A DNA stretch of 5,735 nucleotides from Nitrosomonadaceae bacterium. Lineage in GTDB: Bacteria; Pseudomonadota; Gammaproteobacteria; Burkholderiales; Nitrosomonadaceae. Under the pieces are notes generated by a model. It made no database searches, was not told the DNA's origin, and was given only the letters and a program-made list of their open reading frames with translations. The DNA lies in contig JAHELA010000098.1 of the NCBI GenBank assembly GCA_024644425.1, forward strand, positions 1 through 5,735, in the 5' to 3' direction. The position numbers were made by a program, and so were the translations under genes. The first letter of the stretch is position 1, and every line of letters begins with the position of its first letter. Below are positions 1-5,659 of this stretch, piece after piece.

Positions 1-12
1 AGATTCAGCCAT
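1..12 (-). CDS. Possible start of a divergent gene leaving the window (partial)
   Basis: On the minus strand an ATG at 12-10 opens a frame reading M-A-E-S before the window ends. It is preceded by a weak Shine-Dalgarno-like GCGAG about 5 nt upstream and lies about 20 nt below a good sigma70-like promoter (see 39-66). Only four codons are visible, so no product can be named. The call rests on the promoter, the ribosome-site-like bases and the start codon being in the right order and spacing. It could equally be chance in AT-rich DNA. Confidence 0.3.
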
Positions 13-38
13 ATCTCGCTTCAAATAAAATATTTGTC

Positions 39-66
39 TTTATAGGTCTCCGTAAATTACTTTCAA
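39..66 (-). promoter_or_regulatory. Candidate sigma70 promoter, minus strand
   Basis: Read on the minus strand there is a TTGAAA -35 box (66-61, 5 of 6 to consensus), a 16-nt spacer and a TATAAA -10 box (44-39, 5 of 6). Transcription would start near 32 and run leftwards out of the window, about 20 nt before the ATG at 12-10. It is the best-matching promoter of the left flank, and it makes the 1-204 region a likely divergent intergenic region. Confidence 0.4.
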
Positions 67-118
67 AGATTTTTGTATTGCGGAAAACGAATACATTATT
101 TCTATGCTCTTAATTAGC

Positions 119-146
119 TTGATATTATTTGGAATTTAGCTTAAAT
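119..146 (+). promoter_or_regulatory. Weak candidate promoter for the Glu/Pro-repeat lipoprotein
   Basis: TTGATA (119-124, 5 of 6 to the -35 consensus) is followed after 16 nt by TTAAAT (141-146, 4 of 6 to the -10 consensus). A transcript would begin near 153 and carry a roughly 50-nt leader before the ATG at 205. The region is very AT-rich, so such matches arise easily by chance. Confidence 0.22.
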
Positions 147-204
147 CCATAACCCTTAAATTAAGATACTCGTAATTACATAGCTCGAATAGGGAAGAAA
201 TCAA

Positions 205-426
205 ATGAAAATATTAATTCCAATTATATTAGTTTTATTTATGATGCAATCATGTGGTGGTAACAGTAACAACCCTGGTAACGATGAAGAATTCTTAAAT
301 AATGAAGAGCTTGAAGATCTCAACCCTACTGAAGAGCCAGAACAAGAACCGGAGCCGGAGCCAGAGCAAGAACCAGAGCCGGAGCCAGAGCAAAATCCAG
401 AACAAGAACTAGAGATAACATTGTAA
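205..426 (+). CDS. Small lipoprotein with Glu/Pro/Gln repeat tail, function unknown
   Basis: A 73-residue protein. Residues 1-16 form a short signal peptide (Lys2, a hydrophobic core, then M-Q-S before Cys17), which matches a lipobox for signal peptidase II. Gly18 after the Cys is not an inner-membrane retention Asp, so outer-membrane sorting is likely. Residues 20-41 are Asn- and acidic-rich. Residues 43-70 consist of repeated E-P-E-Q/E-P-E-P units and are strongly acidic and probably unfolded. The start has a weak Shine-Dalgarno AGGGA at 191-195. I recognise no family; low-complexity acidic tails of this type occur in unrelated surface lipoproteins and could act as a spacer or cation-binding tether (inference). 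A convergent, decayed lipoprotein gene follows. The signal peptide and lipobox make it likely to be real despite its size and composition. Confidence 0.7.
   Translation: MKILIPIILVLFMMQSCGGNSNNPGNDEEFLNNEELEDLNPTEEPEQEPEPEPEQEPEPEPEQNPEQELEITL
340..411 (+). repeat. 24-bp tandem repeat encoding an E-Q-E-P-E-P-E-P unit
   Basis: Two full 24-bp units (340-363 and 364-387) differ at two positions. They are followed by a third, diverged unit to about 411. The unit is a multiple of three, so copy-number change would lengthen or shorten the acidic tail of the lipoprotein without shifting the frame. The repeat lies wholly inside the 205-426 gene. Confidence 0.75.
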
Positions 427-458
427 ATCTAGGTCAGAGCCAGCCCTTGATCTAGATT
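426..458. terminator. Hairpin between convergent genes, possible terminator
   Basis: AATCTAGGTCA (426-436) pairs with TGATCTAGATT (448-458), giving 11 bp with one G-T wobble and an 11-nt loop. It begins at the stop codon of the 205-426 lipoprotein and overlaps the 3' end of the convergent pseudogene. The stem is AT-rich. On the plus strand it is followed by a broken T-rich stretch rather than a clean T run, so terminator strength is doubtful. The placement between convergent 3' ends is what supports the call. Confidence 0.4.
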
Positions 459-765
459 CTGTCTCTTTTAATCTTTTTCACCAGTGGCAAGGCATCAAAA
501 AGTAAGATTATAAATTGTATTTTCGTTGCCAAAAAAATTCTTTTCCGAGGATAGACTTGGTGATCTTACTGTCCTCATTTTTTTCCTGAAGAAGCACAAT
601 AAGCCTTTGAGTCTTGTATCGCTTTTACTGTAATTGCTCTCTCTTCCTATTCTACTATCTGTCTTTATAGTATAGGTGTCTGGACCGGATGGTATAACGC
701 CAGTTGATGTTGCACAACCAAATAGTAGTATAGGAAAAATTAAACCGTGATGAATAGCATCACTC
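452..765 (-). pseudogene. Decayed small lipoprotein gene (frameshifted, start lost)
   Basis: The minus strand reads I-L-L-F-G-C-A-T-S-T-G-V-I-P-S-G-P-D-T-Y, with the lipobox Cys at 716-714. From memory, this resembles a widespread family of short proteobacterial lipoproteins beginning C-A-S/T-T-G-V-x-P-x-G-x-D-T-Y. The frame continues to about 572, then breaks at a run of seven A (minus strand). Adding one base there opens a frame reading K-K-N-E-D-S-K-I-T-K-S-I-L-G-K-E. That frame breaks at a run of seven T near 531-537. Adding one base again gives A-T-K-I-Q-F-I-I-L-L-F-D-A-L-P-L-V and ends at a TAG (454-452). The repaired tail also fits the family pattern (x-I-Q-F near the end). Upstream of the signal peptide core there is no in-frame ATG, GTG or TTG before a TAG stop, so the start is lost too. 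This is therefore a relic rather than a sequencing slip alone. It was not open in any one frame, so it is easy to miss. Confidence 0.6.
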
Positions 766-848
766 TTATTTATTTGCGCTTTTAACTAATAATATCAATG
801 AGTTAGTATACCACAAATAATTTTACCACAAATTTCTTGCTCTACCAA

Positions 849-879
849 TGTCCGCTTTTAGACCAGAGCAGACGTTCAT
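849..879 (+). repeat. Palindromic dispersed repeat, copy A
   Basis: TGTCCGCTTT (849-858) can fold onto AGAGCAGACG (865-874) around a 6-nt loop, with one mismatch and two G-T wobbles. The element matches, in inverted orientation, the sequence at 5564-5594: 26 of 31 positions are identical and the core TGTCCGCTTTTAG is exact. The rest of 766-984 holds no gene or clear promoter that I can support. Confidence 0.6.
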
Positions 880-984
880 AGATAGGCCTTAATCTTAAGA
901 ATCTCCTCAGTTATCCGTTATACAGTCATTAATAGTTAGATAACTTCATTTTAGTAGTCAATACCACATAAATTTTGAGAAAAG

Positions 985-1344
985 ATGAAACTTTATTTAC
1001 TTTTTTCTTTTGTGTTTTTATTAAGCGCTTGTGCCACTACACCGCCATGGGGACCACCATGGGGACACGTCTATGGAAATCATCATGTAAGGAACTATAA
1101 AGGTCACTGCCCTCCTGGCTTAGCTAAAAAAGGATGCATCCCTCCGGGACAAGCTAAGAAATGGAGAAGAGGTTATCCGTTGCCAAGAAGTGTAGTTTAT
1201 TACGATTTATCTCCTAACATGGCTAGACGGTTGGGAAGGCCGCCAATTGGACATCGATTTGTTCGTGTTGCTCAGGATATTCTTTTAATTGCAGTGGGAA
1301 CAAATATGGTTATTGATGCAGTCTATGATTTAAACAATATGTAG
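985..1344 (+). CDS. RcnB-family-like small lipoprotein
   Basis: A 119-residue protein. Residues 1-15 form a signal peptide ending L-S-A before Cys16, a good lipobox; Ala17 suggests the outer membrane. Then come P-P-W-G-P-P-W-G (20-27), a His pair (33-34) and two C-P/I-P-P-G-x-A-K-K units (42-49 and 51-59) with Cys42 and Cys51. The C-terminal part (63-116) has P-L-P-R-S-V-V-Y-Y-D-L, a G-H-R-F-V-R-V segment and D-I-L-L-I-A, as in RcnB-like periplasmic proteins. The founding member, Escherichia coli RcnB, affects nickel/cobalt homeostasis. Most distant relatives are uncharacterised, so a metal role here is only a guess. The ribosome site is weak (GAGA, 977-980). It is 43 bp upstream of the SYLF lipoprotein, probably in one operon. 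Confidence 0.75.
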   Translation: MKLYLLFSFVFLLSACATTPPWGPPWGHVYGNHHVRNYKGHCPPGLAKKGCIPPGQAKKWRRGYPLPRSVVYYDLSPNMARRLGRPPIGHRFVRVAQDILLIAVGTNMVIDAVYDLNNM

Positions 1345-1373
1345 CACTTTAAATTTGGCGTGAACAAGATTTA

Positions 1374-1380
1374 TGGAGGA
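1374..1380 (+). promoter_or_regulatory. Strong ribosome binding site of the SYLF lipoprotein
   Basis: TGGAGGA lies 7 nt before the ATG at 1388, the clearest Shine-Dalgarno sequence in the window. It fixes the start of the SYLF gene and suggests higher translation than for the upstream gene of the pair. Confidence 0.75.
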
Positions 1381-1387
1381 TTGAAGC

Positions 1388-1951
1388 ATGGAACACATAA
1401 AAATTGGCTTGTGTGGCTTATTAGTTATATTAATTTTTACTGGTTGTGCCACTACAGCGGGAAACACCCCTGCATCAAAGCGGCAAGCTGTTATTGATAT
1501 GAGAAACACCGCACTCAAAGACCTCTATAATGAACGTCCCGGGGCAAAAGCTAAGATTGCAGCAGCGCCCGGATATGCCGTTTTCAGTAACTTCGATATT
1601 GCCTTATTTATGATTAGTGGCGGTGCTGGTTATGGAGCTGTAACCCCCAAGGGGGGTAAGCCTGTTTTTATGAATATGGGACAGCTTGGTGTTGGGCTAG
1701 GATGGGGTGTTACGGACTTTCGTGCTGTTTTTGTCTTTCATGACAAAGCAACTATGAATAAATTTATCAATGAAGGCTGGGAATTTGGAGCAAATGCCGA
1801 TGCCGCAGCTAAAGCTGGCGATAAAGGGGTAGCTGTTGGAGGCGAGGTCGTGCTTGATGGTATAACAATTTATCAGTTGACTGAGAGTGGCCTTGCGCTT
1901 AGGGCCTCAGTTAGAGGTACTAAGTACTGGAAGGATACTAGTTTGAATTAA
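1388..1951 (+). CDS. SYLF/Ysc84-domain lipoprotein
   Basis: A 187-residue protein with a signal peptide and lipobox (F-T-G before Cys20, followed by Ala21, so probably outer membrane). Residues about 31-187 form a SYLF (Ysc84) domain: an N-terminal helix (A-V-I-D-M-R-N-T-A-L, 34-43), an A-A-P-G-Y-A-V-F motif (59-66), a glycine-rich S-G-G-A-G-Y-G-A-V stretch (77-85), and G-V-G-L-G-W-G (101-107) followed by F-R-A-V-F-V-F. The length is normal for single-domain bacterial members. Eukaryotic SYLF domains bind phosphoinositides and actin. Bacterial lipoprotein members are thought to act at the envelope, but their role is poorly defined. The gene is the second of a pair with the RcnB-like lipoprotein and is followed by an intrinsic terminator. 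Confidence 0.9.
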   Translation: MEHIKIGLCGLLVILIFTGCATTAGNTPASKRQAVIDMRNTALKDLYNERPGAKAKIAAAPGYAVFSNFDIALFMISGGAGYGAVTPKGGKPVFMNMGQLGVGLGWGVTDFRAVFVFHDKATMNKFINEGWEFGANADAAAKAGDKGVAVGGEVVLDGITIYQLTESGLALRASVRGTKYWKDTSLN

Positions 1952-1972
1952 GTGGTGCATGTCTAACAAGTC

Positions 1973-1999
1973 AAACCCCGGTCAAGTGCCGGGTTTTTT
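1973..1999 (+). terminator. Intrinsic terminator of the lipoprotein pair
   Basis: AAACCCCGG (1973-1981) pairs with CCGGGTTT (1989-1996) around a 7-nt loop, with one bulged C. The 3' arm runs into six T (1994-1999). It starts 21 nt after the SYLF stop codon, where an operon terminator would be expected. Confidence 0.85.
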
Positions 2000-2130
2000 A
2001 TGTATATCTGAATGTTCGTTATTAGCATAAAATGTAGATGCCTAAGAATTTAATGCAATAATTAACACAATTTTTCATATATCTTCTCTTGTAAATTAGG
2101 ATTTGAAGTATATGCTTTAATGCAAGACAT

Positions 2131-2157
2131 TTGACATATAAATGCTGAAAGTATTAA
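2131..2157 (+). promoter_or_regulatory. Candidate sigma70 promoter of the pseudopilin gene
   Basis: A perfect TTGACA -35 box (2131-2136) is followed after 15 nt by TATTAA (2152-2157, 4 of 6), or after 17 nt by the weaker TTAACT. The start point would be near 2165, leaving a leader of about 20 nt before the ATG at 2186. No sigma54-type GG/GC pair, common at pilin promoters, is visible. Confidence 0.4.
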
Positions 2158-2185
2158 CTTAAATCTCAATTTAAAAGCTTATAAC

Positions 2186-2650
2186 ATGAATGTCAAGCTT
2201 ACCTCTAAATTCTTAAAAGGCTTTACATTAATTGAGGGAATTATAGTTGTCACCATTTTGGGTGTGGCAATAGGCATCTCTATCCCTATTTATACTGCAT
2301 ATAAGCTCAAGATTAACAATGCAATAGCCGTTACAGATATTATGAATATCCAAGTGGCGATTGATAGCTTTAATCAAGCTAACGATGTTTACCCGAATTC
2401 ACTTGCAGATGTGAACATGAACTTGCTACTTGATCCTTGGGGTACTCCTTATGAATATCTTAACCTTGATGGAGTACCAATAGGACAGATGCGCAAGGAT
2501 CAAGCATTGGTACCGATCAATAGTGATTATGATCTTTATAGCAAGGGTCCTGATGGGTTAAGCGTAAAGCCACTAACGGCAGCAAGTAGCCGGGACGACA
2601 TTGTGCGAGGGAATAATGGCGGTTTTATTGGAGTTGCCGAAGATTACTAG
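2186..2650 (+). CDS. Type II secretion/type IV pilin-like pseudopilin (GspG-like)
   Basis: A 154-residue prepilin-like protein. A 12-residue basic leader ends K11-G12, the prepilin peptidase site. It is followed by F13-T-L-I-E17 and a hydrophobic helix to about residue 33 (ends I-S-I-P). Mature Glu5 is present; mature position 6 is Gly, where Leu or Met is common. The globular part has D83-P-W-G-T-P-Y-E-Y, then N112-S-D-Y-D-L-Y-S-K-G-P-D-G and the tail R136-D-D-I-V-R-G-N-N-G-G-F-I-G. The D-x-W-G-x-P-Y and S-x-G-x-D-G elements are those of major pseudopilins, where acidic residues of this loop bind calcium. The start follows TAAC with no clear ribosome site; the leader length supports it. No other secretion or pilus genes are in view, so it is an orphan pseudopilin here. 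It would be processed by a prepilin peptidase encoded elsewhere (inference). It is directly upstream of a c-di-GMP enzyme. Confidence 0.85.
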   Translation: MNVKLTSKFLKGFTLIEGIIVVTILGVAIGISIPIYTAYKLKINNAIAVTDIMNIQVAIDSFNQANDVYPNSLADVNMNLLLDPWGTPYEYLNLDGVPIGQMRKDQALVPINSDYDLYSKGPDGLSVKPLTAASSRDDIVRGNNGGFIGVAEDY

Positions 2651-2702
2651 CCAGGTTTACGCGGGCGTTAAAAACATAAAATCGAAGACTGAAGAAAAAT
2701 TT

Positions 2703-5519
2703 ATGCGTGGCACGGTTGCGAAACGCATATTCTTTCTGTTTGTCGTTGCTGCTTTCTTGCCAGCCTTAGTTTTGGCTGTACTCTCTTATAGTCAAGTACG
2801 TGATGTGCTCTTAGAACAATCCCACGAAAGATTGTCTCATGTTGTCCGGACTTATGCACTAACCGTATATGAACGGATGTTGTTAGCTAATAATACACTT
2901 AAACAGATTGCTTCCAATAAGCGTAGTGGCGTATTACCTACATCCACGAGCTTTCAATACCTCCAACAGATATTCTCAAATTTGACAATTGTTGGACCCG
3001 GCATCCTACCAGTTCCAATATTTGGAAAAAAGCTTATGTGGCCAAAGATAAGCAGGAGCGAGCTTACTCATCTTGCAAAAGGAAAATCTATATTGCTTAT
3101 TAAAAAAAATCAGGCTTCTAGGCCCAGTGTATTGTTACTCAAAATGATTGATATAAACCAGTCAGATAATTATGCCTTGATGGCAGAGCTAAATCCTTCT
3201 CAACTTTGGGGACATAAGGAGAACTTTCCTTACATGACCGATTTTTGTGCCCTCAACGAAGAGAATGTCGTATTGTTTTGCACAAAACCATATTTACAAA
3301 CTGATCTAACTAAATTTATACATGGTAGTTCTATTCTATCATCAGAATACCGACCCTCTTTTATAGATAAAGAAAATATCCTAAGCTTACGACAGCTCTT
3401 TCTGAAACCCGTTTTTCATGCTAACTATTGGAACATGATTGCAATCCAGCCAGCCTATATGACATTAATTCCCGTTACAAATTTTAGTAGAATACTTATT
3501 GGCGTAATTGTGCTTACTTTGCTACTGGTTGCATTATTAAGTATCACTCAGATTCGTCGCACTATGGGCCCATTGGAGAAGCTAATTAGGGGTACACGAA
3601 AACTTGCCAATCAAGATTTTGAACATAGAGTAGAAGTATCAAGCGAAGATGAGTTTGGTGAATTGGCTGGATCCTTTAATGAAATGGCTGGGCAACTTGG
3701 CAGGCAACATGGGGCATTTAAGGTCCTTTCTAGCATTGATCAGGCTATTCTGACAAGGCGTGATATTGATCCTGTTATTAATATTGTAATTAAACAAATT
3801 CAGCAAATAAATTCTGCTGAGCCAGCTGGAATTACCATCTTAGAAACAAATGAAATTGGCAAAGCTAAAGCATATACGTTTGATAACAATGAAGTGATTG
3901 CCTTAAGGATGACTCGTATATCTCTGGCAAGCCAAGATATTCGGGAACTCGTTGAGAATCCTGAAGGACTCTGGTTTGCAAGTACGGATAAATTACGATC
4001 ATATTTCCCAGATGAAATAAATAAATCTGCTCGTCAAGAAGACTCAGATATTTGCGTGCTACCTATTTTCTATAATGGTGATTTGTATGCTGTTATATGG
4101 ATGCAATTATCAAATAAAAAATTGGCGAAAGATATGCTGCCACATTTACGAGAGTTAGGTGATCGTGTAGGTGTTGCTCTATCAGCTGCTGAACGAGATG
4201 AACAATTAATCTATCAAGCGCGCCATGACGATCTGACTGGCCTGCCGAATAGATTTCTTTTCAAACAAAGATTGTTACAGGAAATTTCTTTTGCTCAGCG
4301 CCAAGAATATAGTTTGGTATTATTCTTTATTGATCTGGACCGTTTTAAAACTATTAATGACAGCTTTGGACATTCGGTTGGCGATAAATTACTGGTAGAA
4401 GCGGGAAAGCGCCTACGTCGATGTGTCAGCAAAAGTGATTTAGTTAGTCGTCTTGGAGGCGATGAATTTGCTGTTATTTTAACGGGAATTGGAGGTGTCA
4501 GCGGTATAACGCCAGTTGCAGAAAATCTTATTCAGGCATTTTCGGAGCCTTTTTTTATTGAAGGACAACACAATCACATTAGTGCCAGTATTGGCATTGC
4601 CATATATCCAACTGATGGAAATGATTCTGAAGATTTACTGAAAAATGCTGATACAGCTATGTATCGAGCAAAGGATGAAGGACGCAACCGCTTCATCTAC
4701 TTTGAGGAACAAATGAATAGTGATGCGATTGCACGTACTACATTAGAGCGAGAGCTGCGTCAGGCATTATCACACGATCAATTTGTTTTAAAGTATCAAC
4801 CGAAACAAGATATACGCACGGGAAGAATCTGTGGAGCCGAAGTGCTTATACGCTGGAACCACCCAACCAAAGGTTTTGTTTCTCCAACTGAGTTTGTGCC
4901 TGTAGCTGAGGAGATTGGCTTAATTGAAGAAATAGGAGAAAAGGTACTATATGATGCTTGTAGACAATATTCGGATTGGAAAAAGGTAGGTCTCTCGCCT
5001 CCAAAACTAGCTGTCAATGTTTCTGGCTACCAATTTCGTAGTAGTGAATTTGTTCCGCTCGTCAAAAAAATACTCAATAAGACAGAGGTTCCAGGTAGCA
5101 TGCTTGAGATTGAAGTTACCGAAAGCCTTTTTATGGATAAAAACACGGATATTATAACCAAGCTAGATCAGTTACGACATTTAGGTATTTTGGTTGCGAT
5201 CGATGATTTCGGTACTGGTTATTCCTCAATGTCTTATCTAAAACAATTACCGGCAGATATACTAAAAATTGACAAGTCATTCGTTGACGATATAGAAAAT
5301 GATAAAGAATCACGCCTAATTGCTAGGGCAATTATTACGCTTTCCCATATATTAGGAAAAATTGTGGTTGCAGAAGGAGTAGAAACAGTTGGCCAACTTG
5401 AGCTCTTACGAGAATGGGAGTGCGATATTATTCAGGGATACTATTTCAGTCGTCCATTAACAGCAGAAAAATTTTTCGAGTTTGTACAAGAACGGGGATG
5501 CTGTATACATGAAACATGA
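2703..5519 (+). CDS. Membrane sensor diguanylate cyclase/phosphodiesterase (HAMP-GAF-GGDEF-EAL)
   Basis: A 938-residue inner-membrane enzyme of c-di-GMP turnover. TM1 is about 9-29. A periplasmic sensor (about 30-262, with Cys182 and Cys193 close enough for a disulfide) precedes TM2 (about 263-283) and HAMP (about 284-337). Residues about 340-500 look GAF-like. GGDEF domain: D508-D-L-T-G-L-P-N-R, metal Asp544, guanine-contact Asn552 and Asp561, and G585-G-D-E-F, all cyclase-competent. The I-site R-x-x-D is S576-K-S-D, so the Arg is lost. EAL domain: E713-V-L in place of E-A-L, with Asn772, E804-V-T-E807, D834-D-F-G-T-G, Lys855, E891-G-V-E and Gln911, consistent with phosphodiesterase activity. 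Either or both activities may run; the net direction cannot be told from sequence. The start chosen (MRGTVAKRIF) places the basic residues just before TM1. An ATG at 2616 with GAGGG at 2607-2611 would add 29 residues and overlap the pseudopilin by 35 bp; a TTG at 2601 is less likely. The gene is probably co-transcribed with the pseudopilin. Confidence 0.93.
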   Translation: MRGTVAKRIFFLFVVAAFLPALVLAVLSYSQVRDVLLEQSHERLSHVVRTYALTVYERMLLANNTLKQIASNKRSGVLPTSTSFQYLQQIFSNLTIVGPGILPVPIFGKKLMWPKISRSELTHLAKGKSILLIKKNQASRPSVLLLKMIDINQSDNYALMAELNPSQLWGHKENFPYMTDFCALNEENVVLFCTKPYLQTDLTKFIHGSSILSSEYRPSFIDKENILSLRQLFLKPVFHANYWNMIAIQPAYMTLIPVTNFSRILIGVIVLTLLLVALLSITQIRRTMGPLEKLIRGTRKLANQDFEHRVEVSSEDEFGELAGSFNEMAGQLGRQHGAFKVLSSIDQAILTRRDIDPVINIVIKQIQQINSAEPAGITILETNEIGKAKAYTFDNNEVIALRMTRISLASQDIRELVENPEGLWFASTDKLRSYFPDEINKSARQEDSDICVLPIFYNGDLYAVIWMQLSNKKLAKDMLPHLRELGDRVGVALSAAERDEQLIYQARHDDLTGLPNRFLFKQRLLQEISFAQRQEYSLVLFFIDLDRFKTINDSFGHSVGDKLLVEAGKRLRRCVSKSDLVSRLGGDEFAVILTGIGGVSGITPVAENLIQAFSEPFFIEGQHNHISASIGIAIYPTDGNDSEDLLKNADTAMYRAKDEGRNRFIYFEEQMNSDAIARTTLERELRQALSHDQFVLKYQPKQDIRTGRICGAEVLIRWNHPTKGFVSPTEFVPVAEEIGLIEEIGEKVLYDACRQYSDWKKVGLSPPKLAVNVSGYQFRSSEFVPLVKKILNKTEVPGSMLEIEVTESLFMDKNTDIITKLDQLRHLGILVAIDDFGTGYSSMSYLKQLPADILKIDKSFVDDIENDKESRLIARAIITLSHILGKIVVAEGVETVGQLELLREWECDIIQGYYFSRPLTAEKFFEFVQERGCCIHET

Positions 5520-5563
5520 CAAAGCTTTCTTCTACTTCTAATTTGGGAAATACCAGTGTTGTA

Positions 5564-5594
5564 ATAAATGTCTGCTTTGTGCTAAAAGCGGACA
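5564..5594 (-). repeat. Palindromic dispersed repeat, copy B (inverted relative to copy A)
   Basis: TGTCTGCTTT (5569-5578) pairs with AAAGCGGACA (5585-5594) over 10 bp with one T-G wobble and a 6-nt loop. Its reverse complement matches 849-879 at 26 of 31 positions. It lies 44 bp after the stop of the GGDEF-EAL gene. There is no T run, so it is not an obvious intrinsic terminator, though such a hairpin could protect an mRNA 3' end. Confidence 0.65.
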
Positions 5595-5659
5595 CTCAGG
5601 ATGTTGTATATTGAGTATCGCTGGAGGGATCCGCGCTGGATGTACTTGAGCCTAGCACC

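Noticed and set aside
1050..1075. CCATGGGGAC duplicated in the RcnB-like gene as a regulatory repeat
   Set aside because: It simply encodes the P-P-W-G-P-P-W-G stretch within the coding frame.
1330..1518. Open frame of 62 codons on the minus strand
   Set aside because: It lies opposite the start of the SYLF lipoprotein and the gap before it, shows no recognisable motif, and conflicts with a strongly supported gene.
2601..2603. TTG start for the GGDEF-EAL protein
   Set aside because: It has no Shine-Dalgarno sequence, lies in conserved pseudopilin codons, and better ATG starts exist at 2616 and 2703.
691..4518. Exact 16-bp match GGTATAACGCCAGTTG at 691-706 and 4503-4518
   Set aside because: One copy is in the lipoprotein relic (minus-strand coding, T-G-V-I-P) and the other is in the GGDEF domain (G-I-T-P-V). 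The match does not extend and has no palindrome, so I treat it as chance.
4796..5017. Open frame of 73 codons on the minus strand
   Set aside because: It is fully opposite the conserved EAL domain and has no ribosome site or family-like features.
5615..5640. Repeated CGCTGGA bases around a GGATCC palindrome as a terminator or operator
   Set aside because: The direct repeat is short, the palindrome is only 6 bp, and there is no T run on either strand.
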